A stretch of 37,843 nucleotides of DNA, from contig NZ_MBFM01000005.1 in the NCBI RefSeq assembly GCF_001696715.1, positions 402,275 through 440,117 on the forward strand, given 5' to 3'. Of the stretch, positions 14,531 through 23,226 are shown one piece after another. Each line of letters begins with the position of its first letter. The stretch's first letter is position 1. The notes under the pieces were generated by a model, which worked only from the letters and a program-made list of their open reading frames with translations, made no database searches and was not told where the DNA came from. Source of the stretch: Thauera phenolivorans (GTDB lineage: Bacteria; Pseudomonadota; Gammaproteobacteria; Burkholderiales; Rhodocyclaceae). The translations under genes and the position numbers were made by a program.

Positions 14531-15321
14531 GCGAGCACACGATGGACGAATTCATCCTGGCCGAGGCCGCGGCCGAGCTGGCCGGCGCGCGGCGCATCCT
14601 GTTCATTACCGGCGCCGGCCTGTCGGCGGATTCCGGGCTGCCGACCTATCGCGGCCTCGGTGGCCTCTACCACGACCGCCTGACCGAGGAGGGGCTGACG
14701 ATCGAGCAGGCGCTGTCGGGCCGCACCCTTTCGCAGCGCCCCGACATCACCTGGAAGTACCTCGCCGAGATCGAGGCGAACTGCCGCGGCGCGCAGCCGA
14801 ACGCCGCGCACCGGCTGATCGCCGCGCTCGAGCAGGAGAAGGATTCGGTGTGGGTGCTGACGCAGAATATCGACGGGCTGCACCGCGCCGCTGGCTCGCA
14901 GCACCTCATCGAGATCCATGGAACGATCCACCGCCTGCGCTGCACCGAGTGCGATCACGGTCGTGAGGTGCCCGACTTCGACGGTCTCGAGCTGCCGCCG
15001 GCCTGCCCGCGCTGCGGCGGCTTGCTGCGGCCCGACGTGGTGCTGTTCGGCGAGCACCTGTCGGCGCGCGAGATCGACCGTCTCGAGCACCTGCTCGAGA
15101 CGGGGCTCGACCTGGTGGTGTCGATCGGCACCACCAGCGTGTTCCCCTACATCGCCGGCCCGGTGCTGTGGGCCGCCCAGCTCGGCATCCCGACGATCGA
15201 GATCAACCCCGGCGACACCGAGGTGAGCCGCTATGTCGACCTGCGCCTGTGCATGCGCGCGGCCGAGGCTCTGCCCGAGCTCTGGCGGCGCATGCACCCG
15301 CCGGAGCCGGCGGAGGGCTGA
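14527..15321 (+). CDS. cobB: NAD-dependent protein deacylase, sirtuin (Sir2/CobB family)
   Basis: A 264-residue sirtuin. The NAD-binding segment GAGLSADSGLPTYRG (29-43), TQNIDGLH (112-119), catalytic His131 (EIHG) and a zinc site of four cysteines (C139, C142, C160, C163) are all present, as is the GTTSVFPYIAG loop. Sirtuins remove acetyl or other acyl groups from lysines and use NAD. The GTG at 14527 overlaps the stop of the oxidoreductase gene; ATG 14542 is an alternative start that would remove five residues. Coupling to a molybdopterin enzyme is unusual for CobB. The gene ends convergent with the large FAD/Fe-S oxidoreductase. Confidence 0.93.
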   Translation: MSEHTMDEFILAEAAAELAGARRILFITGAGLSADSGLPTYRGLGGLYHDRLTEEGLTIEQALSGRTLSQRPDITWKYLAEIEANCRGAQPNAAHRLIAALEQEKDSVWVLTQNIDGLHRAAGSQHLIEIHGTIHRLRCTECDHGREVPDFDGLELPPACPRCGGLLRPDVVLFGEHLSAREIDRLEHLLETGLDLVVSIGTTSVFPYIAGPVLWAAQLGIPTIEINPGDTEVSRYVDLRLCMRAAEALPELWRRMHPPEPAEG

Positions 15322-15338
15322 TCCGCCGCCGGCTCCGG
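15301..15338. terminator. convergent hairpin spanning the sirtuin stop codon
   Basis: CCGGAGCCGGCGG (15301-15313) pairs perfectly with CCGCCGGCTCCGG (15326-15338), a 13-bp stem with a 12-base loop that contains the sirtuin TGA. The opposing gene ends 5 bp further on at 15343. There is no U-tract on either strand. Confidence 0.55.
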
Positions 15339-15342
15339 GGGC

Positions 15343-18300
15343 TTACAGCAGCACCCGCTCGATGCCGCCGTTGTTCGCCCTGTTCACATACTCGGGCAGC
15401 CAGTTCTCGCCCAGGATGTGCTTCGCCAGCTCGATGACGATGTAATCGGGCTCGAGGCCGCCGGCATCGTCGGTGAAGCGGTGCATGCCCTGCAGGCAGC
15501 TCGGGCAGGAGGTCAGGATCTTCACCTTCGCGTCCGGCTCGTCCTCGCGCAGCTTCGCCGCGCCCTTCTCCAGCTCCTCCTGCTTGCGGAAGCGGACCTG
15601 GGTCGAGATGTCGGGGCGGGCCACCGCGAGCGTGCCCGACTCGCCGCAGCAGCGGTCGTTGAGATCGACCCGCGTGCCCATCAGCTCGTTCGCCACCTTG
15701 ATGCCCGAATGCACCTTCATCGGCGTGTGGCAGGGCTCGTGGTACATGTACTTCACGCCCTGCAGGCCGTCGAGCTTCACCCCCTTCTCCATCAGGTACT
15801 CGTGGATGTCGAGCAGGCGGCAGCCGGGGAAGATCCTGTCGAATTCGTACTTCAGCAGCTGGTCCATGCAGGTGCCGCAGGACACGATCACGGTCTTGAT
15901 GTCGAGATAGTTCAGGGTGTTGGCGACGCGGTGGAAGAGCACCCGGTTGTCGGTGGTGATCTTCTGGCCCTTCTCCTCCTCGCCGGCAGCGGTCTGCGGG
16001 TAGCCGCAGCACAGGTAGCCCGGCGGCAGCACGGTCTGGGCGCCGACGTGGTAGAGCATCGCCTGCGTGGCCAGCCCCACCTGGCTGAACAGCCGCTCGG
16101 AGCCGCAGCCGGGGAAGTAGAACACCGCTTCCGAGTCGCCGTTGGCCTTCTGCGGGTCGCGGATCACCGGGATGATCTTGTCGTCCTCGATGTCGAGCAG
16201 GGCGCGGCTGGTGCGCTTGGGCAGGTTGCCGGGCATCGGCTTGTTGATGAAGTGGATCACCTGCGCGCGCACCGTGGGGGTGACGAGCGGCGGCTTGCCG
16301 AGGGTGCCCGGCGGCGCCTTCAGCTGCGGCTGGATGAGACCGAAGCGCTTGCCCAGGCCGTGCGCCCAGCGCTGCGCCTTGTAGCCCCACTCGAGCATGC
16401 CGGTGCGGATCGCCTTGATCGTGGCGGGATCCTTCACCGTCAGGAAGGCCATCGCCGCCGCCTTGCCGGGGTTGAAGCTGCGCTTGCCCTGCGTGCGCAG
16501 CAGGTTGCGCATCTTGATCGAGACGTCGCCGAAGTCGATGTCGACCGGGCAGGGCTTCACGCAGCGGTGGCACACCGTGCAGTGGTCGGCCACGTCCTCG
16601 AACTCGGTCCAGTGCGCGAGCGATACGCCGCGCCGGGTCTGCTCCTCGTAGAGGAAGGCCTCGATCAGCAGCGAGGTCGACAGGATCTTGTCGCGCGGGC
16701 TGTACTGCAGGTTGGCGCGCGGCACGTGGGTCGAGCACACCGGCTTGCACTTGCCGCAGCGCAGGCAGTCCTTGATGTCGTGGGCGATCTCGCCGACCGC
16801 GGTCTGCTCCATGATGATGGACTCGTGGCCCATCAGGTTGAAGCTCGGCGTGTAGGCGTTCTGCAGGTTGGCCTTGAGGCCGTGCGCGGCCTCCCCGCGC
16901 ATCAGCTTGCCGCGGTTGAAGCGGCCCTCGGGGTCGACCTCCTGCTTGTAGGCCCAGAAGCGCGCCATCTCCTCGTCGGTGAGGTAGTCGAGCTTGGTGA
17001 GGCCGATGCCGTGCTCGCCCGAGATCACGCCGTCGAGGCTGCGCGCGAGCGCCATGATGCGGTCGACCGCGCGGTTGGCGGTCTGCAGCATCTCGTAGTG
17101 GTCGGAGTTGACCGGCAGGTTGGTGTGCACGTTGCCGTCGCCCGCGTGCATGTGCAGGGCGACGAAGACCCGGCCGCGCTTGACCTCCTCGTGGATCTCC
17201 TCGATGCGCTCGAGCACCGGCGCGAACACCGCGCCGTCGAAGGCGTCCTTGAGCCGCGGGCGCAGCTCCTTCTTCCACGAGATCCGGATCGAATAGTCCT
17301 GGAGGCGGTGGAACAGGCGCAGGTCGCCGGCGCGGTTGCTGAGCTCGCCGGCCGCGATGCCGTACTCGTCGAAGTGGGTCTCGGCCTCGGCGAGCGGCAT
17401 GTCGAGGTTGTCGAGCAGCCATTGCCAGCGGCGGCGCACGGCGGTGATGTGCTCGAGCGCGACCTGACGGTGGTCGCCGATGAGCACCGCGCGGTCGACG
17501 TCGGCATCCTTCACGTCGAGCGGCAGATCGCCCTGCAGGAACTCGGTCAGCGCATCGCACAGGTCGAGCTTGTTCTTCGCCGACAGCTCGATGTTGATGC
17601 GCTCGATGCCGTCGCAGTACTCGCCCATGCGCGGCAGCGGGATGACGACGTCCTCGTTGATCTTGAACGCGTTGGTGTGGCGCGAGATCGCCGCGGTGCG
17701 GCTGCGCTCGAGCCAGAAACGCTTGCGCTGCTCGGCGCTGACCGCGATGAAGCCCTCGGCGCCGCGGGTGTTGGTCATGCGCACCACTTCGGAAGCGGCC
17801 GCCATCACCGCGTCCTCGTCGTGGCCGACGATGTCGCCGATCAGCACCATCTTCGGACGGCCGTGGCGCTTCGCCTTGGTGGCGTAGCCCACCGCCTTCA
17901 CGTAGCGCTCGTCGAGGTGCTCGAGGCCGGCGAGCAGCACGCCCGCACGATGGCCGCCGCCGCCCGGCTTGAAGAAGTCGGTGATCTCCACGATCGCGGG
18001 AACCGCCTCGCGCACCTGGCCGAAGAATTCGAGGCAGACGGTGCGAGTGTGGGGCGGCATCCTGTGCAGCACCCAGCGCGAGGCGACGATCAGGCCGTCG
18101 GTGCCTTCCTTCTGCACGCCGGGGATGCCGCCGAGGAACTTGTCGGTGACATCCTTGCCCAGGCCGATCTTGCGGCAGGCCGCGCCGGCCATGGTGAGGA
18201 TCTCCTCGCCGAGCGGCTTGTAGCTGAGGCCGTCGAAACGGCGCAGGCGGAAGCGCACCTCCTCCTGCTCGTGGATCTTGCCGAAATTGTGGTCGAGGCG

Positions 18301-19245
18301 CTCGATTTCCAGCCAGTTGCCGTCGGGCGTGACCATCTTCCACCACGCCAGGTTGTCGAGCGCGGTGCCCCACAGCACCGCCTTCTTGCCACCCGCGTTC
18401 ATCGCGATGTTGCCGCCGATGCAGGAGGCTTCGGCCGAGGTCGGATCGACCGCGAACACCCGCCCGGCCGCCGCCGCGGCTTCCGCCACGCGCGCGGTGA
18501 CCACGCCGGCGCCGGTGCGGATGGTGGCGTAGGGCTCGGCCATCGTGCCGGTCACGGTCGGCAGCGCGATTTCCTCGACCGGGCCGATGGCGAGCAGCTT
18601 CTCGGTGTTGATCACCACCGAATTGGCGTCGAGCGGGATCGCGCCGCCGGTGTAGCCGGTGCCGCCGCCGCGCGGGATGATGGTCAGGCCGAGGGCGATG
18701 CACTCGCGCACCAGCGGCGCCATCTCTTCCTCGGTGTCGGGCACGAGGACGACGAAGGGGTACTCGACGCGCCAGTCGGTGGCGTCGGTGACGTGGGTGA
18801 CGCGGGCGTGGCCGTCGAAGCGGATGTTGTCGCGCCGGGTGTGGCGCAGCAGCGCCTTGTGCACCGCCTTGCGCCGGCGCGCGGTGGCGTCGAACCAGTC
18901 CTCGAAGGACACCACCGCCTGGCGAGCGCGGGTGAGCAGGAAGGCCACCCGCTCGTTGCCGTGGCGGCGGAGATCGACCTCGTTGAGGCGGTGATTCAGC
19001 GCGCCGATCAGCGCCTCGCGGCGCTCGCGGCTGGCCAGCAGGTCGTCCTCGAGATAGGGGTTGCGGCGGACCACCCAGATGTCGCCCAGCACCTCGTAGA
19101 GCATCCGCGCCGAGCGGCCGGTGACGCGTTCCGCGCGCAGGACGTCGAGCGTGTCCCAGGCGTCGTCGCCGAGCAGCCGGATCACGATCTCGCGATCGGA
19201 GAACGAGGTGTAGTTGTACGGGATCTCGCGCAGGCGTTGGGACAT
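15343..19245 (-). CDS. DUF3683-type FAD/FMN-binding and Fe-S oxidoreductase (GlcD-GlcF fusion)
   Basis: A 1300-residue fusion. Residues 1-150 form the DUF3683-type N-terminal domain. An FAD_binding_4 domain follows, with [11 protein letters not shown] near 193, then an FAD-oxidase C-terminal domain up to about 790 with [12 protein letters not shown] and SGEHGIG. Two [4Fe-4S] ferredoxin motifs come next ([11 protein letters not shown] about 827-837, [11 protein letters not shown] about 889-899), then two cysteine-rich CCG domains (FPGCGSE about 1043, [22 protein letters not shown] about 1197, SCPSC about 1247). The plan equals GlcD plus GlcF in one chain, so it likely oxidises a 2-hydroxy acid such as D-lactate or glycolate and passes electrons to the quinone pool. 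The substrate is unknown. Confidence 0.9.
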   Translation of the reverse strand: MSQRLREIPYNYTSFSDREIVIRLLGDDAWDTLDVLRAERVTGRSARMLYEVLGDIWVVRRNPYLEDDLLASRERREALIGALNHRLNEVDLRRHGNERVAFLLTRARQAVVSFEDWFDATARRRKAVHKALLRHTRRDNIRFDGHARVTHVTDATDWRVEYPFVVLVPDTEEEMAPLVRECIALGLTIIPRGGGTGYTGGAIPLDANSVVINTEKLLAIGPVEEIALPTVTGTMAEPYATIRTGAGVVTARVAEAAAAAGRVFAVDPTSAEASCIGGNIAMNAGGKKAVLWGTALDNLAWWKMVTPDGNWLEIERLDHNFGKIHEQEEVRFRLRRFDGLSYKPLGEEILTMAGAACRKIGLGKDVTDKFLGGIPGVQKEGTDGLIVASRWVLHRMPPHTRTVCLEFFGQVREAVPAIVEITDFFKPGGGGHRAGVLLAGLEHLDERYVKAVGYATKAKRHGRPKMVLIGDIVGHDEDAVMAAASEVVRMTNTRGAEGFIAVSAEQRKRFWLERSRTAAISRHTNAFKINEDVVIPLPRMGEYCDGIERINIELSAKNKLDLCDALTEFLQGDLPLDVKDADVDRAVLIGDHRQVALEHITAVRRRWQWLLDNLDMPLAEAETHFDEYGIAAGELSNRAGDLRLFHRLQDYSIRISWKKELRPRLKDAFDGAVFAPVLERIEEIHEEVKRGRVFVALHMHAGDGNVHTNLPVNSDHYEMLQTANRAVDRIMALARSLDGVISGEHGIGLTKLDYLTDEEMARFWAYKQEVDPEGRFNRGKLMRGEAAHGLKANLQNAYTPSFNLMGHESIIMEQTAVGEIAHDIKDCLRCGKCKPVCSTHVPRANLQYSPRDKILSTSLLIEAFLYEEQTRRGVSLAHWTEFEDVADHCTVCHRCVKPCPVDIDFGDVSIKMRNLLRTQGKRSFNPGKAAAMAFLTVKDPATIKAIRTGMLEWGYKAQRWAHGLGKRFGLIQPQLKAPPGTLGKPPLVTPTVRAQVIHFINKPMPGNLPKRTSRALLDIEDDKIIPVIRDPQKANGDSEAVFYFPGCGSERLFSQVGLATQAMLYHVGAQTVLPPGYLCCGYPQTAAGEEEKGQKITTDNRVLFHRVANTLNYLDIKTVIVSCGTCMDQLLKYEFDRIFPGCRLLDIHEYLMEKGVKLDGLQGVKYMYHEPCHTPMKVHSGIKVANELMGTRVDLNDRCCGESGTLAVARPDISTQVRFRKQEELEKGAAKLREDEPDAKVKILTSCPSCLQGMHRFTDDAGGLEPDYIVIELAKHILGENWLPEYVNRANNGGIERVLL

Positions 19246-19281
19246 GCGGTTACCTGGAAAGCGGCTGGGAGTGGACGTTCG

Positions 19282-19310
19282 ATTCTAGCCCACTGCACTG
19301 CAGCATGCAG
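19282..19310 (-). promoter_or_regulatory. -10 element and inverted repeat before the FAD/Fe-S oxidoreductase gene
   Basis: On the minus strand, TAGAAT (19282-19287) is a good -10 element 37 bp before the ATG. Just upstream, CTGCA-GCA-TGCAG (19298-19310) is a perfect inverted repeat, next to a further CTGCA at 19293-19297. It lies where a -35 or operator would be. No consensus -35 is seen, which is compatible with an activator or repressor site; no protein can be named. Confidence 0.4.
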
Positions 19311-19347
19311 CAAAAACGCGGCCCTGCCGGCACCGTGGTCATCTGGC

Positions 19348-19752
19348 TCAGCTCAGCGACCAGGCGATCACCGCATAGCGCGCGGTCTTGCCCAGCGCCA
19401 TCCACATCAGACAGGCGGCCCACGGCAGGCGCAGCACGCCGGCAGCGGCGCACAGCGCGTCGCCCACCACCGGCGCCCATGACAGCAACAGCACGACGCT
19501 GCCGCGGCGGCGCACGAAGTCCAGCCGTGGCGGCAGTTCCTTGCGCGGCACCAGGCGCGCCAGCAGGTAGGTGCTCATGCCGCCGGCGGTGTTGCCGAGG
19601 GCGGCGAGCGCCAGAGCGGGCAGCGTGAGCCCGGGGTGGGCGAGCAGGAGGCCGGCGAACACCAGCTCCGAGCCGCCCGGCAGCAGCGTGGCGGCGAGGA
19701 AGGAGGAGGCGAACAGGCCGCCGAGCGCCGCGAGGGCACCGCCGTCGATCAT
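19348..19752 (-). CDS. YqaA-like (COG1238) inner-membrane protein
   Basis: A 134-residue protein with about four hydrophobic segments. It opens MIDGGALAALGGLFASSFLAATLLPGGSE, shows the small-family motif LALAALGNTAGGMSTYLL, and continues with SWAPVVGDALCAAAGVLRL. This matches the YqaA/SNARE-associated (DedA-related) group of small membrane proteins with no proven activity. The ATG at 19752 begins the conserved sequence; the frame is open to 19824 but the extra residues are arginine-rich and not conserved-looking. It lies 102 bp upstream of the FAD/Fe-S oxidoreductase gene in the same direction and diverges from the PsiF-repeat gene. Confidence 0.8.
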   Translation of the reverse strand: MIDGGALAALGGLFASSFLAATLLPGGSELVFAGLLLAHPGLTLPALALAALGNTAGGMSTYLLARLVPRKELPPRLDFVRRRGSVVLLLSWAPVVGDALCAAAGVLRLPWAACLMWMALGKTARYAVIAWSLS

Positions 19753-19804
19753 GTCCCGACGCCTGCGCGGGGCGCCCGGGGAGGGCGTAGTACGGTAAAT
19801 GCGT

Positions 19805-19833
19805 TTGACATGTAAATATGACAAATGCAGAAT
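19805..19833 (+). promoter_or_regulatory. sigma70-type promoter for the PsiF-repeat gene
   Basis: TTGACA (19805-19810, perfect -35) is separated by 17 bp from CAGAAT (19828-19833, 4 of 6 to TATAAT), 36 bp before the ATG at 19870. The spacer is AT-rich, in contrast to the surrounding GC-rich sequence, and contains a partial repeat of the -35 region (ATGACAA at 19818-19824). A canonical Pho box with 11-bp repeats is not present. Confidence 0.6.
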
Positions 19834-19869
19834 CTGGAGGCCTTTCGGGCATCAACCACGAGGAGATCC

Positions 19870-20289
19870 ATGATGAAGAAGATGCTGTCCCTGCTTGCCG
19901 CCAGCTGCGCCTTCGCGACCCTGGCACCGGCCGAGGCGTGGGCCAATCCCCAGCACGAACGCATGAAGCGATGCAACCAGGAGGCGAAGAGCCAGGCGCT
20001 GAAGGGCGATGAGCGTCGCCAGTTCATGAGCGGTTGTCTGAAGGGCAAGCACGAGGGGACGGTCGCGCCCGCGGCGGTGGAGATGCCGGGCGCAGGCCCG
20101 CTGACGGCGGCGGTGCCCGCCGCGGAACAGAAGCGCACGGGCGCGGAAGCCCAGGCGGTGGCCGCGCAACCGGTGGCGAGCAGTGCCGGCAGTCGCGAAC
20201 GTGAGCAGCGCTGCCGGCAGGCGGCGACCGAGCAGTCGCTCACGGGCGCCAAGCGCAAGACCTTCATCAGCGGCTGCATGGCCGGCTGA
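19870..20289 (+). CDS. PsiF repeat-containing periplasmic protein
   Basis: A 139-residue exported protein with a signal peptide (about residues 1-25, MMKKMLSLLAASCAFATLA to AWA). Two PsiF repeats are separated by an alanine-rich linker: residues 32-60 (RCNQEAKSQALKGDERRQFM) and 112-139 (RCRQAATEQSLTGAKRKTFI). Each repeat has cysteines exactly 21 residues apart (C35/C56 and C115/C136), so each probably forms a helical hairpin with one disulfide. E. coli psiF is induced by phosphate starvation but its function is unknown. AGGAGA precedes the ATG at 19870; the ATG at 19825 lies at the -10 element and is not used. A strong hairpin follows. Confidence 0.85.
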   Translation: MMKKMLSLLAASCAFATLAPAEAWANPQHERMKRCNQEAKSQALKGDERRQFMSGCLKGKHEGTVAPAAVEMPGAGPLTAAVPAAEQKRTGAEAQAVAAQPVASSAGSREREQRCRQAATEQSLTGAKRKTFISGCMAG

Positions 20290-20297
20290 GATGCGTG

Positions 20298-20329
20298 GCG
20301 CCGTGCGGGCGTGCGCGCCCGCACGGCGC
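20298..20329. terminator. strong bidirectional hairpin between convergent genes
   Basis: GCGCCGTGCGGGCG (20298-20311) and its exact reverse complement (20316-20329) form a 14-bp stem with a 4-base TGCG loop, between the PsiF-repeat stop (20289) and the stop of the FHA gene (20330). This would end or stabilise transcripts from both sides. There is no U-tract, so Rho or the stem alone may be needed. Confidence 0.7.
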
Positions 20330-21151
20330 TCAAACCAGATCGAAGAACACCAGGTCGCGGCGGATGTCGGCGGTCGAGAAGCCGCAGCCGAGGCGGCCCG
20401 GGCCGCGCAGCAGCAGCTCGCCGTCGCGCACCCAGGTTTCCAGCTCGCCCTCCAGGCCGACCCATGTGCCGTTGCTGCTGCTGTCGACCAGCACGAAGCC
20501 GTCCGGGCGTAGCTCGATGCGGGCGTGCTGGCGCGAGGCGCGCGCATCCATGATCACGAGGTCGTTGCCGAGCGCCCGCCCCAGCCGCACCAGTGGCCGG
20601 AGCTCCTCGACGAGCACCAGATCCTGCTGGTGGCGCAGGCGCAGGCGCTGCGACAGCCGCGTCAGCGCGGGCATCGAGGTGACCGTACCGGCGCGCGCGC
20701 CGACCGCGAACACCGGCCAGTCGAGTGTGGCGAAGCTGTCGCGCGCGAGCGGTTGGGCGCTCGCGAGCTGGCGCGCGGGGCCGTCGAGCAGCATCACCGC
20801 GGCGGCGCTGGCGAGTCCCTCGCCGGGGCGGGCGAGCGCGGCGAGTCGGTGGGCGAACGCCAGGCCGGTGGTGGGCGCGCTTCCCCCGTCGGCGCAGCCG
20901 TAATGGATCGCGATCGCGGGGGTGGCGAACGGCAGCTCTTCCAAGGTCTCGCGCGCGGCACGCAGGGCCGCGTCGCAGCTCTTGAAGCTCGCCGCCAGGG
21001 AGGCCAGCCGTCGTTCGAGGAGCGTGCCGCCGTGAGCGGTGACGATGCGCGCGAGCGCTTCCCGCACGCCGTCCTGAAACGGGAGGGCGTCGGGCTCGGC
21101 GGTGCCGCCAGGTACCGCCACCAGCATGCAGAGGTTTCGTCGCTCGGGCAT
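20330..21151 (-). CDS. FHA-domain protein with a cyclase-like N-terminal region
   Basis: A 273-residue cytoplasmic protein. The C-terminal part (about 185-250) is an FHA phosphothreonine-binding domain, with VRLGRALGNDLVIMD, SRQHARIE and SSSNGTWVG. These give the Arg, Ser-Arg-x-His and Asn that bind the phosphopeptide. The N-terminal part (5-165) has the layout of a nucleotide-cyclase homology domain (ALARIVTAHGGTLLERRLAS and GLAFAHRLAALARPGEGLAS), but the metal-binding aspartates are not evident, so it is probably inactive or a sensor. No kinase or phosphatase gene is next to it. It is monocistronic and convergent with the PsiF gene. A partner Ser/Thr kinase elsewhere is expected but unseen. 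Confidence 0.75.
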   Translation of the reverse strand: MPERRNLCMLVAVPGGTAEPDALPFQDGVREALARIVTAHGGTLLERRLASLAASFKSCDAALRAARETLEELPFATPAIAIHYGCADGGSAPTTGLAFAHRLAALARPGEGLASAAAVMLLDGPARQLASAQPLARDSFATLDWPVFAVGARAGTVTSMPALTRLSQRLRLRHQQDLVLVEELRPLVRLGRALGNDLVIMDARASRQHARIELRPDGFVLVDSSSNGTWVGLEGELETWVRDGELLLRGPGRLGCGFSTADIRRDLVFFDLV

Positions 21152-21259
21152 CTGTGCAACCGGCTCGCGCTGCCGCCGCGCGGGATGCGGGCGTCCGTCG
21201 CATGATGGTTGAATGGGAAACGGCGCGCAAGCGGGAACGCCGGGCGCGGCCGTGCTGCG

Positions 21260-22186
21260 CTAGTCGCGTTGCTCGGCGGTTTCGAAGAAGCGCACCGTGG
21301 CGCCCGGGGCGGTCGGGAGCGCCACCGGATCGAAGGCGGTGTCGCCCTCTTCGACCGGCGTCTGGCGGGTGAGGCCGGCGAAATCGAACAGCCGAGCGTC
21401 GGCGAGATGGGAGGGCACGACGTTTTTCAGCGCGGTGGCGAGCGACTCGATCCGGCCCGGGTAGTCGCGCGCCCACGACTGCAGCATCGCCTTGATCTGC
21501 CTGCGCTGCGCGTTCTCCTGCGAGCCGCACAGGTTGCACGGGATGATCGGGTATTCCATCGCGCGCGCGAAGCGGGCGATGTCGGCCTCGGTGCAGTAGG
21601 CGAGCGGGCGGATGACGACGTTGTCGCCGTCGTCGCTCACCAGCTTGGGCGGCATCGCCTTGATCTTGCCGCCGAAGAACATGTTGAGGAACAGCGTCTC
21701 GAGGATGTCGTCGCGATGGTGGCCGAGCGCGATCCGGGTGGCGCCGATCTCGCGCGCGGTGCGGTAGATGATGCCGCGGCGCAGGCGCGAGCACAGCGAG
21801 CAGGTGGTCTTGCCCGCCGGAATCTTGTCCTTGACGATCGAGTAGGTGTCCTCGGTGACGATGCGGTACTCGACCCCGATCGACTCGAACCAGGCGGGCA
21901 GGATGTGATCGGGAAAGCCGGGCTGCTTCTGGTCGAGGTTCATCGCCACGATGCGAAAGTCCACCGGCGCGCGCTCGCGCAGCGCGAGCAGCACCGACAG
22001 CAGGGTGTAGGAGTCCTTGCCGCCGGACACGCACACCATCACGGTGTCGCCGTCGCCGATCATGTTGTAGTCGCCGATCGCCTCGCCGGCGCCGCGCTCG
22101 AGCTTCTTCTTCAGGCGCAGGAAGGTGTTGGAATGGCGGGCTTCCGCCGCCGGGGCGGCAGCGGTGGGGGAGGTGGCAGCGGTCAC
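21260..22186 (-). CDS. ttcA: tRNA 2-thiocytidine biosynthesis protein TtcA
   Basis: A 308-residue enzyme that thiolates C32 of certain tRNAs to 2-thiocytidine. The PP-loop SGGKDS (54-59) binds ATP. The Fe-S/sulfur site uses C129 and C132 (CSLC) and C220 in PCNLCGSQ, matching the conserved cysteines of E. coli TtcA (C122, C125, C222). [10 protein letters not shown] near 155-164 is also typical. The N-terminal 18 residues are alanine-rich and variable. The gene follows the pteridine reductase gene in the same direction, but a TATAAT element in the 73-bp gap suggests its own promoter. Confidence 0.95.
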   Translation of the reverse strand: MTAATSPTAAAPAAEARHSNTFLRLKKKLERGAGEAIGDYNMIGDGDTVMVCVSGGKDSYTLLSVLLALRERAPVDFRIVAMNLDQKQPGFPDHILPAWFESIGVEYRIVTEDTYSIVKDKIPAGKTTCSLCSRLRRGIIYRTAREIGATRIALGHHRDDILETLFLNMFFGGKIKAMPPKLVSDDGDNVVIRPLAYCTEADIARFARAMEYPIIPCNLCGSQENAQRRQIKAMLQSWARDYPGRIESLATALKNVVPSHLADARLFDFAGLTRQTPVEEGDTAFDPVALPTAPGATVRFFETAEQRD

Positions 22187-22215
22187 GTCGGGGCTCGGGC
22201 GAAAAAACGTGCCGG

Positions 22216-22221
22216 ATTATA
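22216..22221 (-). promoter_or_regulatory. -10 element for ttcA
   Basis: Read on the minus strand, a perfect TATAAT followed by CCGGC lies 29 bp before the ttcA ATG. No clear -35 hexamer is present at 17 bp. The same string (GGGTATAAT, then GCCGGC) is found before ptsN. Confidence 0.5.
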
Positions 22222-22259
22222 CCCTTGCGGCGCGGCCCCGGCCGTGGCGCGGGCTGCGC

Positions 22260-23009
22260 TCAGAGATGGGCGCTGCGACCGCCATCGACCGCGAGGATCT
22301 GCCCGGTGACGTAGGGCGCGTCGAACATCAGGAAGCGCACCGTGCGCGCGATGTCGGCCGGGCTGCCCTCGCGCTGGAGCAGGGTGTGGCGCACGATCTG
22401 CTCCCGCTCGGCGGCGGGGAACTGGCCGTCCTCCGGCCATTCGATCGGTCCGGGAGCGACGCCGTTGACCCGCACCTCGGGTGCGAGCTCGAGCGCGAGG
22501 GCACGGGTCAGGCCGGCGAGCCCCGCCTTCGCCACGCTGTACAAGGGATAGTTGCGCAGCGGCCGCTCGGCGTGGATATCGACGATATTGACGATCGCGC
22601 CGCGTCGCGCGCGCAGTTCGTCGGCGAGCGCCTGCGACAGGAACAGCGGACCCTTCAGGTTGGAGCCGACGAGGTCGTCCCAGGCCGCGCGGTCGATCGT
22701 GCCGAGCGGGGTGGGGAAGAAGCTCGAGGCGTTGTTGACCAGGCCGTCGATGCGGCCGAAATGGTCGAGCGCCGCATCGGCGAGCGCCTCGGGCACGCCG
22801 TCGCAGCCGAGGTCGCCGCACCAGGTCCAGGCGGAACCGGGGCGCGCCTCGTCGAGCGTGGCGGCGAGGCGGTCGGCCTCCTCGGCGCTGCGGCGATAGT
22901 GGAGCACGAGGCGGGCGCCTGCGGCATGCAGCTGGCGGGCGATCTCGGCGCCGACCCGGCGCGCGGCGCCGGTGACCACGATCACGGGGGAAGGGCTGGT
23001 CTCGTTCAT
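22260..23009 (-). CDS. pteridine reductase-like short-chain dehydrogenase (PTR1/FolM type)
   Basis: A 249-residue NAD(P)H-dependent SDR. The cofactor motif is TGAARRVG (13-20), with the arginine typical of pteridine reductases, then NNAS (92-95) and a catalytic set D144, Y157, K161. The Asp in place of the usual SDR serine and its 13-residue distance to the Tyr are the same as in PTR1 (D181/Y194/K198). The likely role is reduction of dihydromonapterin, dihydropterin or dihydrofolate, as for FolM. The ATG at 23009 is used; longer frames lead into unrelated sequence. It is divergent from the COG1565 methyltransferase gene, across a 217-bp gap, and upstream of ttcA. Confidence 0.85.
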   Translation of the reverse strand: MNETSPSPVIVVTGAARRVGAEIARQLHAAGARLVLHYRRSAEEADRLAATLDEARPGSAWTWCGDLGCDGVPEALADAALDHFGRIDGLVNNASSFFPTPLGTIDRAAWDDLVGSNLKGPLFLSQALADELRARRGAIVNIVDIHAERPLRNYPLYSVAKAGLAGLTRALALELAPEVRVNGVAPGPIEWPEDGQFPAAEREQIVRHTLLQREGSPADIARTVRFLMFDAPYVTGQILAVDGGRSAHL

Positions 23010-23195
23010 GCGGACGATTGTCGCCGGAGAGCGGAGCGCGGGGAAGTCCCTCGTCCTTGCAGGCAAGTGAGCTTTCCCGGTGGCAACCGCGTCCGCCGCG
23101 TCACCGCCGCAATCGCGGCGTTCGCCGCTCCTGCCGTGCTCAGCGTGACCTGGGGTGGGCGCGTTGTCGCGGGCGGTGTGCGGCGGGGGCTCGGC

Positions 23196-23201
23196 TACAA
23201 T
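23196..23201 (+). promoter_or_regulatory. -10 element for the COG1565 methyltransferase gene
   Basis: TACAAT (5 of 6 to TATAAT) in the context GGCTACAATGCCGG, 25 bp before the ATG at 23227. No -35 at a suitable distance was found. The rest of the 217-bp divergent gap (23010-23226) contains no further element that I can support. Confidence 0.45.
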
Positions 23202-23226
23202 GCCGGCTTTTCCGCCGCGCCCCGCC

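Noticed and set aside
15418-19482. A 1354-codon open frame on the plus strand opposite the FAD/Fe-S oxidoreductase gene
   Set aside because: It is the mirror of a real gene in very GC-rich DNA: histidine-, arginine- and valine-rich low-complexity translation, no domain motifs. The minus-strand protein has a full set of cofactor motifs.
19805-19824. Pho box before the PsiF-repeat gene
   Set aside because: TTGACAT and ATGACAA are 13 bp apart (start to start), not 11, and do not match the CTGTCAT half-site well. They are better explained as a -35 hexamer and spacer.
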